A DNA stretch of 64,000 nucleotides from Acorus gramineus (GCA_030737835.1 CM060855.1:10778328-10842327), one strand, 5' to 3'; positions 23,958-37,026 are shown, counted from the first letter of the stretch. Program-made: numbers and translations. Notes: generated by a model not told the origin, from the letters alone.

Positions 23958-24401
23958 GCCCCTGTTTGAATGGGGAATAAAATGGGAATACATGTGGATA
24001 AGTGGGGATAAAACAAAAAATGTGTTTGGATGAGTGGGTATAACATGGTATAGGTATGTCTGAATAAACTGCTATAAAATGGTATATGGATTACACCTAA
24101 TCCCTGGAATTAAAGTTATTCTAGGTTATTCCACCTAAAGAATATGTGGACCCACTGTCAAATTAACTGTCATCACCTTTTATAAATCACCTATCAAATT
24201 AACTATTATTATTTTTTCACATTTTATTAAAAAATTAATCCACACTTTATTCACATTTTATCCAAACAATAAAAACTTTATTATTATGTTTTCTAACGAG
24301 AATAATTCAAAACATAACCAAACACAAAATTACGGTATCATTATTTATATTAGAATAGTCATAAACATCAGAATAACTTAATTCTATATCCAAACGGGGG
24401 C
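23958..24401. mobile_element. PIF/Harbinger (Tourist-like) MITE, copy 1, 444 bp
   Basis: Terminal inverted repeats GCCCCTGTTTG...CAAACGGGGGC are flanked by a perfect 3-bp target duplication TAA (23955-23957 and 24402-24404), the signature of PIF/Harbinger. It has no coding capacity. The interior (AATATGTGGACCCACTGTCA, AATCCACACTTTATTCACAT) is the reverse complement of the copies at 25890 and 59310, so the three are one family. Confidence 0.88.
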
Positions 24402-24724
24402 TAAGTGTTTAGTTCTATTTGTTTGATTTGACTTACTAGTAATTCAAATCGAACCAAATTACATTACTACCAAATTCAAACTCGAAGTGAACAGAATTTG
24501 ATATTATTATTATTTTTTAAAAAAGATGATAGGCATATGCCGTGATGATATTAAGATCATGACAAATGCCTGAAAGGGAGAAAGCAGCAGCCCAAAAGGC
24601 TAGACCTAGCCACGTAGAGGAGGGATCTACCAAGCCAAAAACAACAACATATTAGTTGCTCTACAATAATGATTTTGCCCCTGGCCCCTGTGATAGTATT
24701 ACCCCACATCTTAATAAAATGAGA

Positions 24725-25243
24725 AAAATCCAAATAACTCCTGTGAAATCCATATAACTCCCTAGTTTTTTCTAAAATCTATATAACTCAAAACACCTAT
24801 GCAAATCCAATAACTCTCTGAGTCAAACTTTCATTGACAGCAAATGAATATCTGCTGATATTATGTTTTGTTAACCTAACTGAAAACACAATATATCAAA
24901 AACCCCATATAATTTGTTAAAAATGCGAAAAATCTTCTATACACAACTATTTTACCCATTCGGATTATCTATCCAAAGGGGTAAAATCATCATTTATAGA
25001 GGATTTTCGCATTTTTAACATACTATAGAGGTTTTTGGTGTGTTATATTTTCAACCAGGGTTGACCAGATAGAAAATTTACAGAATGATCATAATCTATC
25101 AATAAAAATTTAACTCAAGTGTTTATTTGAATTTACATAAGTGTTTTCAAATTGTTATATATAGACTTTAGAAAAAGTAAGAGGATTATATAGATTTCAG
25201 GCATCTTCCAATGGGTTATTTGGATTTTTAGAAAAATAAAATT
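24725..25243. mobile_element. Foldback MITE-like element, copy 2
   Basis: The left arm (AAAAATCCAAATAACTCC, ATGAATATCTGCTGATATT) and right arm (GGGTTATTTGGATTTTTAG at about 25220) are reverse complements over a long length, so the RNA would fold into one hairpin. The centre carries GGGTAAAATCATCATTTATA. Same family as 21565-22190. No target duplication could be fixed with confidence; ends are approximate to about 10 bp. Confidence 0.65.
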
Positions 25244-25889
25244 TACGACCATCTCTTAAATGTTTTTGGGTACACCCTCGAAACCGAATTTGATATTGAA
25301 TTACTAATAAACCTTTAAGTATAACCCAATTTGTTTAGCCTCTCTAAACCGACTCACAGTATCGTTATGTTTTTAAATAGAATTTGTATAAACAGATGGA
25401 ATGGTTTGGAGAATGAACAGTGATTATAATTACAGAGAAACAACTAATTAAAAAAAATGAATTTGGCTCGATTTAGTTTAATTTGGATTTTTGGGACGTT
25501 AAACTAAACGTAAAACATAATTAGATCAATCTATGAATTTTGAAAAATGTTACTTAAATCCTTTTACGATCCTAAACTCAATCGATATATGTTTTTATTT
25601 TTTAAAAATTATAATACCTTATTAGAATATGTATTTTTATCAAAGATAAAAAATATATTATTTATAAAAAATATTTTAATATGACATATACTTCGTTATT
25701 GTGAACGGTAAAATAAAATTGTGTTGTAACAATGCTTATTTATATGATCGAACTACACTGAAACCTGAAACACAACCCGCATAATGGACAACTGGGACAA
25801 TCGCAATGTGATGGTCAATGCTAGATCTCATCATACATGTCAATCCCCAATCATAGACGATATGTATTCTGTCATATGATAAACATATA

Positions 25890-26215
25890 GCCTCTATTTG
25901 GATAGAATTAAATTATTATGAGGTTTATGACTATTCTATTATAACATGATTTTTTGTTTAATTATATTTTAAATTATTCTCACTAAAAACATAATAAAAA
26001 AGTTTTTGTTGTTATGATAAAATGTGAATAAAGTGTGGATAAAGATTTATAAAAGGTGAAAAAATGATGACAGTTAATTTATAAAAGATGATGACAGTTG
26101 ATTTGATAGTGAACCCACATATTCTTTTGAATAGAATAACTTGGAATAACTTAATTTCAATGGTTGGTTGGAATTCATATACCAATTTATATAAGTTAAT
26201 TTTGACATACAAACA
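25890..26215. mobile_element. Tourist-like MITE, copy 2, right end eroded
   Basis: Begins GCCTCTATTTGGAT and shares AATGTGAATAAAGTGTGGATAAA, GATGATGACAGTTGATTTGA and CCCACATATTCTTT-type strings with the intact copy at 59310-59749, in the same orientation. The right inverted repeat is not recognisable, so it is truncated or decayed. It ends about 120 bp before the D-cysteine desulfhydrase start codon and so lies in that gene's promoter or leader. Confidence 0.7.
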
Positions 26216-26335
26216 TAAGATTTGAAGATGATCAGAGACTGACTGAACTACTAACTGAACTACTAATCTCAATTCTCAACAGCGATGCCCCTGGACGGGT
26301 CCGCTTGAAGAGCCAGAGAGCCGACCCCGTCTCCC

Positions 26336-29300
26336 ATGCTCCGCCTTAACCTCCATCTCCGCATCTCCGCCTCCCCAACAGCGAAGAAGCCGTCCCCAAC
26401 CACTCGTCTCCCTCGCCGATTCTTCTCCCACATGAACACCTCCTCCACCACCATCACCACCACCAATGGAGTCTCCGCCTTCCTCTCGAAGCGTCCGTAC
26501 GACCCTCCATCATGGGCTTCTCACCTGAACCCTATCCCTTCCCACACTTTCTCCCTCGGCCATGTAAGTCTCCCATCCCTAACACCATCAACAATCACTG
26601 TTAGGTTTTAAAAATCTGTTTTTGTTTCGATTTTTTTAGCTCCCGACGCCGATTCACAGATGGAACCTCCCCGGCTTGCCTCGGGACACCGAGGTGTGGA
26701 TCAAGGTGAGGATTAAAAGGTTTTGATTTGATCGACTGTTTTGGAGGATTTGATTGATCGATTTTTTTTTTGTTTTGGTTTCAGAGAGATGATTTGTCGG
26801 GGATGCAGTTGAGCGGGAACAAGGTGAGGAAGTTGGAGTTCTTGCTGGCGGACGCGGTGGCGAGTGGAGCGGATTGCGTCGTGACCGTTGGGGGCATCCA
26901 GAGCAACCATTGCAGGGCGACCGCCGTGGCCGCCAAGTATCTGAATCTTGATTGTTATCTGATTCTGAGGACATCCAAGGTGAAAATTTTGAATGAATTA
27001 TTTTATGCAGTATTGAGTGGAGTCCCTTATTTTCAACGTGTAACTTTTCATTTTTTTTCAAGTGGGTCCGTACAATTCATTGGAGTATATGCTTTATTTT
27101 TATGAAGGTGCATGTAATGTTACATGAAGTATACATTTCACAAAAAATTAAAACGTGGGGATTTGATGCATGACTGCTCCTAACATTATCCTTTATAAAT
27201 ATATGCACCCTTTAGGAAGAAATGATGTACTCAATTTTTGCTGCATTGATGCATATGTGATGCCTGCTTACTTCATGTGTTTAAGGTATATGAGTGTTCG
27301 ATTATCTGGCACTGTGTTGTTTGTTCCAGAGACAAATTTGACTTGTTTGTTTGTGATGTTTGATAATAGCTGCTTTGATTTCTTTTTGTTCACTCCTGTT
27401 TTGGATTACTGCAGGTATCGGTGGACAAAGATCCTGGTTTGGTGGGCAACCTACTGGTGGAGCGATTAGTGGGAGCGCACATAGATCTCGTATCAAAAGA
27501 AGAATATGCCAAAATCGGGAGCATTGTTTGTACTTATATCTTTAACTAGCTTTCATTTTTATTTATTTATTTATTTTGTGAAGAGATATAGGAGTAAAAC
27601 TTTTGTTTAACTAGCTTTCACTTTTAGTTGAATTCGTTCATTTACATAAGACTTCTGTTGGTTGTAACTTTTTTGCAGTGTGGGTGTTTAGTTTTTTTCA
27701 CTTTCAGGTTCCGAAAACAGTTTAGGACCAGTAGAATCAGGTTACAACTTATATAAATTGTGTGGTCTAACTGAAGGCAGTGTATAGTGTATTCATGTTA
27801 CAGGATAGTTGGATTTTGTGATCAGAAAACAATATTACCAACCCTTGAAATGTTATCTTTGTTGGAATATGGAATGGACTAAAAATAGCACATTCTCAAG
27901 CTTGTGCATGAATCCACTCCCTTGCCTCTCTTGTAACCTGCAGTTGCATTTTAACCCACAAAAATCGCAACATACACTGACTAATGATGCAGATTGTTAT
28001 TTAGCTCCTTTTCCTACACTGTTACTATTTTCACTTCACATTCGTAAATGCATGTTTCCTTGTTTTTCATCTGCATGGTACAGGCTCTTGCTAATTTGCT
28101 CAAGGAGAGGCTATTGAGTGAAGGGAGAAAACCTTATGTCATTCCTGTTGGTGGATCAAACTCTCTTGGGACTTGGTAAGATAAGAGCTAGTCTGATCTG
28201 TCTTTGATTCCTAATGGTCAAATTCAATCTATTATGCATATTTTGGATTCGATTCCATTATGTTGAAACTGCCACAGTCAACAGTCAAGCAGTGTAGATC
28301 CTGACCTTTTCTGTAGATGTCTTTCAGAGTTCTGTCGAACTATCATTTATTGCTAGTATGGTAGTATGGTTTATGTCATGTTAATTGTTTCATGATATGG
28401 TGTTCAATTTTTTTAAATCTTGATTTGTTCAGCACGGGGATATTATTATTATCGAGCTAACTAACTACCACAAGTATCCAAATTTTCCCAAAACAATTGT
28501 TGATGAATTATTCAAGATATCCTTATCATTTTTCCCTTCCTGGATATTTTTTACATTTTCTGTTGCACAGGTGTTTCAAAATTTGAACATACAATCAGTG
28601 CCACAAGTTGTGACTGTTGACCATTGTATCGAGTTCACATGCTTTTCCCAAACTTAAGGTTTTCCATTTCAGAGAAGTTATAATCAAATGATATTGTTAC
28701 AATGTTTGACATTTGTTGTGTATCACTGGAAAATATTCTGATAATTCTTTGGAAAAAAATAGTGGAAAATGTTTTAGATCATCTTTTCACCATCTACTGT
28801 ATAAAAAAAAAAGAACGGAAAGAGAGTATGCTTATGATTGATAAAAATGTGGGTTTCTTTGTCAAAGACATTGGTGAGGAAGTCTGCTGCCTCTAACAGA
28901 TTGAATTTCCAAATTTTGGATGCTATATTGCCAGCTGTAGTAAAAAAAAAGAAGTTGTGGTCACGGTTACTAGGAAAATATCATGTCATTTTACCCATTT
29001 TTGCATAGAAGTTTACCCATACCCAATAATAAATAACTGGTGCTGTGTTATAGGTCTTGTTTTCTTCCATTTACCTATCCGATGAGCATCTAGTATACGC
29101 AAGCTACATATGTATTTTATAGTCTCAGCTCTTCTACAATACATTATATGATACAATAACTCATGATATACAATTTCTTTAATTGATAATGGGTGTTGTG
29201 TTGTGAGCTGTGGCCAATTCAAGTTTGTGGCGTGCATGTTATGTTGAATTGTTTGCCCCTCATAATGCTGTAATTTGTTATTTGTGATAAAGAGGTAATC

Positions 29301-32114
29301 TTACAGTTCAGCAGCTTCAGTTTGAGATGAGTTCATATTTACTGTTGAATGAGAGGGATGTTTGACAGTCCATTCTCTTTGCATGGTGACAACTAGAAAT
29401 GTATTTGTCCAGGGGCTACCTTGAAGCTGTCAGGGAGATAGAGCAGCAACTTCACATGGATACTGGAGATATGGCATTCGATGACATTGTTGTTGCATGT
29501 GGCAGGTCATATTTTAAAATTTTAATTTATTAGTCTAAAACTGACTTGCATTTGCCTTCTTAAACATTGTAAGCTCTTTATAGAATAACTGTTGTGTGCC
29601 ATACTTTGACCAATTTTCACATGATTTATGTATAAGTAATAATGTTTCACTTTGCTAGTGTTATATCTGATTACTTTTCACACTTTTCACATTTGGGAAT
29701 ATCTGATAGGGTTTGAATATATTCACAAACTGCATTGACTGAGTTCTGGCCTTATATCTATTACAGACTGCATTCACACACAGGCAGACATGGACATTTG
29801 CACGTGTGTAAGTAGTAAGCACATGTATATGCATGCATATACTTACCTATGCACATTATGTGAATAGATGCTCAAGCGTGCTACTCGTAGGTCATTGATA
29901 TTGGATTATTTATTTGCCATCAGCAAGTTGAGTATACTACTTAAGCCTAATTGTGTTCAACCAATTCTGTAGTTTTTAGAAATTCATGAACTTTGCATTT
30001 TCTGTATGCCAAACCTTCCTCCTGTCACATCTACAAGTCCAACTATTAGACTCTTACATCTCCAGTACAGATCTTAAAAGAGCAGTATGACTAGAAGTTG
30101 ACAAGTGAAGAAAGGTCTCAATATATCCCCCAGGCTGATGTCCTCTCTAACTTAATGTTGAGGTTAAGGTTCAAGTCACATTTTACCCTTTAAGAAAAAG
30201 TTTGCCAACTCCATTTGTTGCTGAATATAGTGTTATTTTGCTTGGTGAGGGCATTCTATGCTTTAGCACGTACCGTCAAATCCAATTATTTCTTTACATT
30301 TCAATTTATATCAAAATAATATTTGCTTCACTTTATATTCTTTTAAATTTATAATTTGTGATTCCGTATCACAACTTAAAGATTTATCTAACCAAGTCTT
30401 CTTGCATCTTATAGTGGGGGAACAATTGCAGGTTTGGCACTAGGATCTTGGTTAAGTAAATTGAAAGCAAAAGTATGCCATTTGCATTTAAACATTTTCC
30501 ATGAATACCCTGTATTTGTAGTTTATTTCCCAACTGTTCATTGCTTTACAGGTTCACGCATATTCTGTTTGTGATGATCCTGGATACTTCTATGATTATA
30601 TCCAAGGCCTAATTGATGGGCTTCAAGCTGGTGTTAGATCACAGGAGATAGTTAATATTCAAAATGTAAGCAACTTATTGATAAAGATTATTTAAGTTTT
30701 TTTTTTTTTTTCCATATTCCACTTTTCAGCATCTTTCATTTTTTTTTTTTTTGAAATAAGATAGGAGAGTCTTATTGAAAAGAAACCCCTGAAAACAAGG
30801 AGACAAGGGATCTCCTTACTTCTTTCAGCATCTTTCATTGTTTGCAAGAAAAATTACTGTGAGTTACTGTGAATTTTCTGTTGTTCTTAATGTGCTAACA
30901 AGTAGCATCTGAAATTGGTAGTAAAAATGTTTTCTGAGTGCAGTTCCAAACAAACGGAGTCAATATTGAAGTTTCATTATGTGTTAATTCATAGAAATTT
31001 CACTTTAAAATATAGTATTAGTCCCCATGCAAATACACTAAACTAGATTTTTTTTTAATTGAATGAGTTGCATTCCATCAGACATGACCTTTATTAGCCC
31101 GTGACTAGTTGTGGAAATGTGAAAAGACATATCTGAATATATATATTAATAAATCATGCTTAGCCATTGCAATATCTATTTTTCATTATGAAGTAAGAGT
31201 TGATCAAACACTATTATTTGGTACTGTGCTACAGAATTTCATAATTTTGTTACAACATCCTTTTTCAGGGGTGATATATGGACCGACATTCTTGTTTGCT
31301 TGCTGCAATGGAATTCCAACTTTAACACTTGCATTGTTTTTTCACAGGCCAAAGGCCTAGGATATGCTTTAAACACCACGGAGGAGCTGAATTTCGTAAA
31401 AGAAATTGCTTCAGCAACGGGGGTGGTTCTTGATCCTGTTTACAGGTACAGATTATTTCTTTCCCCATTTTTGTGTATACTATACTAATTTTATTGGTAA
31501 AGCTGATGTTTCTGCCTTTTTTTTTCCACTTCTTTTCTGTTGATATAGAGAAAAACCTACAAGTTTTCCATTTTCTTTTTGATGATATAGGCCGTCTGGA
31601 TTACATAAATTCCTAACCTCCAAGTGCATAACGATAACCCCTGATAACAGTATAAAGAATCAATGATCGAAATCCTTATATCTGAAGAACAGCCAAAGTT
31701 CATTAAAGATGCATTAACCATGTCTATTAGTAGCTTCAGTGGTTTATGTAGCATTCTTCTGAGTGATGATCTGATCTATACTCATATATCATTCACATTA
31801 GATTGTTTTCGATGGATTTGTTTTCTTTTTCCTTTTTCACAACCACTAGCAATGGAATGTGATATCTTTGACATAACTAATCTTTTGCCTTGCATTTTTT
31901 TTTCTCTAGTGGGAAAGCTGCCATGGGTATGCTGAAAGACATGGCTGAAAATCCTACAAAGTGGGAAGGGAGAAAGGTGCTTTTTGTTCATACAGGTGGG
32001 CTCCTTGGTTTATTTGATAAAATGGAAGAAATGTCAACAATGGTCACAAATTGGCGTCAAATGGACATCAACGATTCCATGCCACGCAAAGATGGAACTG
32101 GAAAAATGTTTTAG
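26336..32114 (+). CDS. DCD: D-cysteine desulfhydrase, PLP-dependent (mitochondrial)
   Basis: Breaks D-cysteine into pyruvate, ammonia and H2S. Exons: 26336-26563, 26640-26705, 26785-26979, 27415-27525, 28084-28175, 29413-29505, 30415-30472, 30552-30665, 31348-31445, 31910-32114; all GT-AG, phases closed, 419 residues. The family is the ACC deaminase/D-cysteine desulfhydrase fold type II PLP enzymes: PLP lysine in [10 protein letters not shown] (Lys111), the GGIQSNH loop, and the phosphate-binding glycines CGSGGTIAG. Two residues separate desulfhydrases from true ACC deaminases: Ser352 in VYSGKA and Thr380 in HTGG, where deaminases have Glu and Leu. Both are the desulfhydrase type here. The first 40 or so residues are rich in Arg/Ser without acids, as in a mitochondrial presequence. 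The donor after exon 4 (GTTTGT) is weak. Faces the GAD gene tail to tail. Confidence 0.95.
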
Positions 32115-32212
32115 AACCCTGCTCGAGCCATGAAGCCTGGCGTCATCATTGACCTAGGATGCTTAAATATATATATATATTTTTTTCATCTTATATATGG
32201 TCTGCAGTTCTC

Positions 32213-32218
32213 AATAAA
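32213..32218 (+). terminator. Likely polyadenylation signal of the DCD gene
   Basis: AATAAA lies about 100 bp after the DCD stop codon in U-rich sequence, a usual place for a plant near-upstream element. The true cleavage site is not visible. Confidence 0.4.
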
Positions 32219-32270
32219 TGCCAGATAATTTTTTGCAATTAGCTTTGGAACTGTGAAAAGCAGAATATAC

Positions 32271-32392
32271 ACAAGATTGTTCTTGTAGGACCTGGTGTAT
32301 GTATGTAATGTCAAGATTGTTCTTGTAGGACCTGGTGTATGCATGTAATGTCAAGATTGTTTCTTGGAGGATCTGGTGTATGCATGTAACGT
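32271..32392 (+). repeat. Three-copy 40-bp tandem repeat downstream of DCD
   Basis: CAAGATTGTTCTTGTAGG starts at 32272 and 32312, with a third, slightly diverged copy at 32352 (one extra T and GGAGGATC). Each copy ends CTGGTGTATG.ATGTAA.G. It lies within or just past the 3' UTR, so repeat number could alter 3' end processing. Confidence 0.9.
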
Positions 32393-32824
32393 GTTCAGAC
32401 TATCAATGCATTCCTTGATGACAGTTTTACCAATTTCTCTTAAGAGGGTGAAAGGGGGATTGTCATTTTTTAGGATTTACATTATGAATATTTCCAGTTC
32501 TGGATTATATACCTCATCTTTATGAAAGTGTGTATATGTTTCATTGCATAAAACATTTACCTCAACAAAATGTAGGCATGTGAAACTGTTCCAAATAAAA
32601 ATTCTCCTCTACCAAGAATACCAAACTGATGTAGCCTTTGCAAGTTGCAACAACCTGTTGCATGCAAACATGGATGCAAGACCACAGTTCCGCAAAGTAT
32701 TGCTTTCAGGGCTATACACAACACACCCAACTCCCTAAGTCATCACAGATTCAATCAATCCACAGAACCATACAAAATTCAGTTCAACCATAACAAAATC
32801 AAAACCAAAAAAACAAGAAAAAAC

Positions 32825-35800
32825 TTAACAGACCCCACTAGTCTTCTTGTGGTCCACAAGCCTCTTCCAGTACCCAGCAATCTCCCCCCGGACCTCTCTC
32901 ACACTCTTCTTGATCACCACTCCATCCGCCTCACTGACCTTCTCCGTGGCGACATGTGCGATCCTTGTCATTCGGCTCACTTGCTCGTCCATCTCGTGCA
33001 GGACCTTCTCTATATCCGTCACCAGCCGCTCCCCAAGGCTCCAGCTGAAGTCCTCCCTGATGACAACGCGGAGCACCGCAATGTGCTCCGCATTTGGTGG
33101 CATGGTGTACGCGGGAACAATCCATCCAAACCTCCTTAGAGACTCTGATATCTCGAAGACGGTGAACTTGCTACTGTCCTTGAGGGAGAAGGCCACGAGC
33201 GGCACTCCCGTGTCCTTCGAAACTATTTCAAACCGGCCCGTCCTCTCTATGCCTTCCTTCAATGCCTTCGCATTCGCCATACAGTTCTCTATGATGTTCT
33301 TGTATCCCTCGAAGCCTAGGCGTAAAAGTTGATAATATTGGGCTATTATCTGACTTGAGCCTGCAACCAATTAGTCAAAATGTTTTTAAGATCGCAAGCT
33401 GATCATCGAAAAAGTAAAATTTTCACATCAATGTGTATTGATGAAATTTTTACATCAATGTGTATTGATGGAAATTCTGTCTCGTGTGATTCCAGGAATA
33501 GTTTTATAATCAATGTCCCATCTATTTTCGTAGTGATAGAACTCCCATTGATATGTACTAATTCGATCCAAAAAATCACTATCATGTACTCATTTTAGTT
33601 TCTTTACCTTTGGAAAAATTAAGCGTGAATGTGGGTTGGTCTGCTCCCAGATAGTTGATATGGAAGATGAGTTCTTCAGGCAGGTCATCTTTGCTCCTCC
33701 ATATATTCCAACCCACGCCAGCATAGACGAGGCCATATTTGTGGCCGCTTACGTTGATGCTCTTCACTAAGGGTAGTCTGAAATCCCACTCAAGGTCAGG
33801 ATATACGAACGGTGCTATGAATCCACCACTGGCTGCGTCCACATGAATCGGGGTATCCCACCTGACATAACAAAAACAGACAGATCCAAATTTATGTTGT
33901 GCATGGATATTGACCAATACAAGAGCAAGATAAAATTGGTATCCAATTGGTAAAACTCCCCGAAGAGGGCCTCAAAAATTGAACAACAATTTTGGAGATT
34001 CATTTGCAGTTTTAGAATGCTATTGAAGCCCCTTATAGGTAAGAAGAGTAAGTATAACTAAGGCCTCGATTGGCGTCAATTTTCAAAAATAGTTTTTTCT
34101 ATATAAAAATTGTTCTCAACCAGCTTTTTCATAAAAATTATTTTAATGGATTTTGGCACATAAAAACCAAAATCCAAAACCAAGAGCTAAAATAAAAGTG
34201 TAGACCTGATTATCATAAATTTGATTTTACAAAATCAGTTTCACTGTACAATTGATTCCAAATGAGGCCTAGTATGTTGTATAGCAGTTAGTGTTCTACT
34301 ATAGAAATCAATCACAGTTTGTTACCCTGTTTTCTTGTTCTTCTCAGTGAGGAGCTCATTGAGAAGTTTCACATCTTCGAATTCCCCGGTCAGAGTCGAA
34401 CCCAATATAGCAGCAACGCATATCGTGTTCTCATCCACCATCTCCACTGCCTTAACAGGGTCCATCACATAGAAACCCTCACTCAGCTTCACCTCTTTCA
34501 ATTCCACTTCAAAGTACCTTGCAAATTTTTCCCAGCAAACCTGCATGAATGCATGTATCAGAAGAACATAGATTAATGTATCCCTTAATTCTATTTATTG
34601 ATTTCCAAGCATCACCTGCACATTGGCCCCAGTAACAATGTTGGGCTTGTCATATGGCTTTCCCTCGGCCTTTCTCTTGTTCTGCCATTTCCTCTTGAAT
34701 GCCAAACCTGCCAGCATAATAGCCTCTGAAGATCCCACTGTCCCAACACCAACCGCCGCATCATTGTCACCAATGGGAGCGTTGAAGAGATGAGCAATCA
34801 TGTTCACGCAACGATTCTGACGGAAAGATATCCATGATTCAGAATGTAATAATCAAGAATAATGTAAATTTCATGCTTCAAATGCATAACCAGACAGGTA
34901 TTCAAATTAGCTCAACTTACCCTTCAGACATAAGCAGCCATGAAGTACAGTCTAAATACCAAAATCACTAGCAACAGATCAAGGGAACCAACATCATGAA
35001 ATGTTTACATGAATTTGAGATGATATATATTCAGATGCATTAGAAAACATTATCCAAATTCTGTGTAGAAATGTAAAGTAACTGCTGACTGTGGTTGAGT
35101 TTGATTACATGACTAGACCTATGAATTATGTGATGTTTTATTTCATTGCTATGATGACTGAATTTGACTTGGACAAGGATATGGCTAGCATAAAACAAGG
35201 GTACAAATTAGATAGAAATTGGTGTGTAGAGCCACTACATGGCATCTGTGCACTGTGCTTGGTTGATGAACAAGTCATTTCAATCCATGATGGGAATAGC
35301 TAAATTTGGTACATGCCAAAGAATGGAAAATATCTAATAACCACTACTGTGGGTGCGTTTGGTTGCTCAATTGCTTAGCTTTTGCAGGCACAGTATCAAG
35401 AAGCTGCGATTTAAAAAAACTAGGGGAGTGAGCTTTCTGCAAAATCAATTTTAAAACCCAGATTCCTACAGAATCAGTTTTACAAACTTGTCGTGGACGT
35501 GTCTGAAGAGCATAATGGACAATTATCCCAAAATGATATGATGATGTGCAAATTGATTTTAAATTTTAGATTGTATCTCAATCTCATTTGTTTTATGGGA
35601 TTATCAATTTGTATTTATATCTCACTATTGAAATTTATATTGTGAATTTTAAATATTATCACAAATTAAAATTAAAATATTATCTCGATTTTTAATTTTA
35701 AAATTTGAATTTACATTTTAATTCTCATAAAATAGAGAAGATTGAAATAAAATTGTAAACTGAGATTGCAAATTTAATTTTTATTAGACGAATTTCAATT

Positions 35801-37026
35801 CTGATCTAAAGAATAAATTAAAAATTTAATAACAATTTAAATTTCAAAATTAAAATTTTAATAACAATTTAAATTTCAAAATTAAAATCATTATTATAAA
35901 TTTAAATTTAAATAAATTTAAAATTTATATTTAAGAATTAATATACGATTCAGACAAGATTTAAAAAATGACTAAGATTGAAAATTTCAAATTTATTATT
36001 GAATTAGATTCAAAATTTCAAATTCGAGATATAATTCAAAAATTAAAATCCCACAAAAATGAAAAAGATTTTTTTTTTAAAAATATCCATTTAATATGAT
36101 ACAAAATCATGTCTCTAATGATGAAACTATTTTTTCGAAAACAACAATTGGAAAAAGATCCAGTATCTTACTCTTGTATTTTTAAAATTTCCTCTTCTAT
36201 TTTCATTTCCACTAACTCACGCCAATTTCACAATAAAAGTTGGATTTGCAATAAAAATAAAACTATAATTCCAAATATATCCATACACAGGAATAAATTA
36301 TCCCCATTTATCACTACACAAATGATTAAAAATGATATATTGCTATTTGACTTACTAAATGAATTTTTTTCTCACCCAGATTATGTAGGAATCTGGGTTT
36401 TAAAACTGATTAACTCTCTTAGCTTTTGAAAATAGTAGCTTTTAAGCACTATTAGTCTGAAATATGTGAAAACTATTATAGTAAAATTATTTAATTGCGC
36501 GATTATAGAATCAGCATCATTATCATGTAAATGCAAAAATTGTTCAATCGTGCAATCAAACGCTATCTAAGACATGACTTCAAAGAGTGAGAGAGGTTCA
36601 CATGAAGCTCAGTAGTGACAGGGTACTCATCCATGTCGACATAGTTCTTATTAAGCGACGCCATTATCAACTTATCACACTCGGGCTCCATCCAAGTCGT
36701 CACAAACGAAGCCAAATTCAGCCTCGGATTCCCGTCCAGCATCAGCTCATCGTTTATTATCTGATACGCCGCCTCCTTCGGTATCGAATTCTCCGGCATC
36801 TTGAACCTTCAACAACACATGCATGCAACACACGAACACGATCAGTGATCAACAACAACAAACATATATAGTTTTCTTGACTGCATGTGATCGATGAGGG
36901 AGGGGAGGAGGACTAGAATGCATGCATGACTGACCTGGGGAGAGGCGTGCGGACGTATCGGGTCGTGAACGTCGAGTGGATCGACTCGCTCGAGTCCGTC
37001 GTCGTCGTCGTCGTCGTCACCACCAT
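32825..37026 (-). CDS. GAD: Glutamate decarboxylase, calmodulin-binding plant type
   Basis: Cytosolic PLP enzyme turning glutamate into GABA and CO2. Exons on the minus strand: 37026-36935, 36806-36602, 34816-34616, 34540-34326, 33861-33608, 33360-32825; phases close to 500 residues, the normal plant length. Visible signatures: the N-terminal [15 protein letters not shown] block; PLP-site HVDAASGG (244-251); the PLP lysine in INVSGHKYG (Lys279); and a C-terminal basic amphipathic tail with Trp487 in [10 protein letters not shown], the calmodulin-binding site that activates plant GAD by Ca2+ and keeps it autoinhibited otherwise. The N-terminus has a run of seven Thr from an ACG repeat. The start is the first ATG, directly before the repeat. 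Which GAD paralogue it is cannot be decided from one gene. Confidence 0.97.
33424..33476. repeat. Duplicated short palindrome in the last GAD intron
   Basis: ACATCAATGTGTATTGATG occurs twice, 28 bp apart, and each copy is itself an inverted repeat (CATCAAT...ATTGATG). It lies between the last two GAD coding exons. No function is claimed. Confidence 0.7.
34058..34271. mobile_element. Small MITE-like element in GAD intron 4
   Basis: About 0.21 kb with near-matching inverted ends, AAGGCCTCGATTGGCGTCAA on the left and TTGATTCCAAATGAGGCCTA on the right. AT-rich, non-coding. The flanking bases (TAA/TAG) do not give a perfect target duplication, so the class is open; Tourist-like or hAT-like are both possible. 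Confidence 0.55.
35345..36570. mobile_element. Possible 1.2-kb TIR element in GAD intron 2
   Basis: The left side GTGCGTTTGGTTGCTCAATTG and the right side CAATCGTGCAATCAAACGCTA are imperfect inverted repeats. Further in, TTTTAAAACCCAGATTCCTA (about 35451) pairs with AGGAATCTGGGTTTTAAAAC (about 36388). The middle is very AT-rich with short direct repeats (AATTTAAATTTCAAAATTAAA near 35830-35890). No clear target duplication was found, so ends are approximate. Confidence 0.5.
36997..37020 (-). repeat. Coding trinucleotide repeat (poly-Thr) in GAD
   Basis: On the coding strand a run of ACG codons directly after MVV encodes seven Thr. It is a perfect trinucleotide microsatellite in the first exon, so length variation between individuals is likely without frame loss. 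Confidence 0.85.

Noticed and set aside
32645-33332. Plus-strand open frames of about 160 residues
   Set aside because: Antisense to the last GAD exon, which is certain from its PLP-enzyme and calmodulin-tail sequence.
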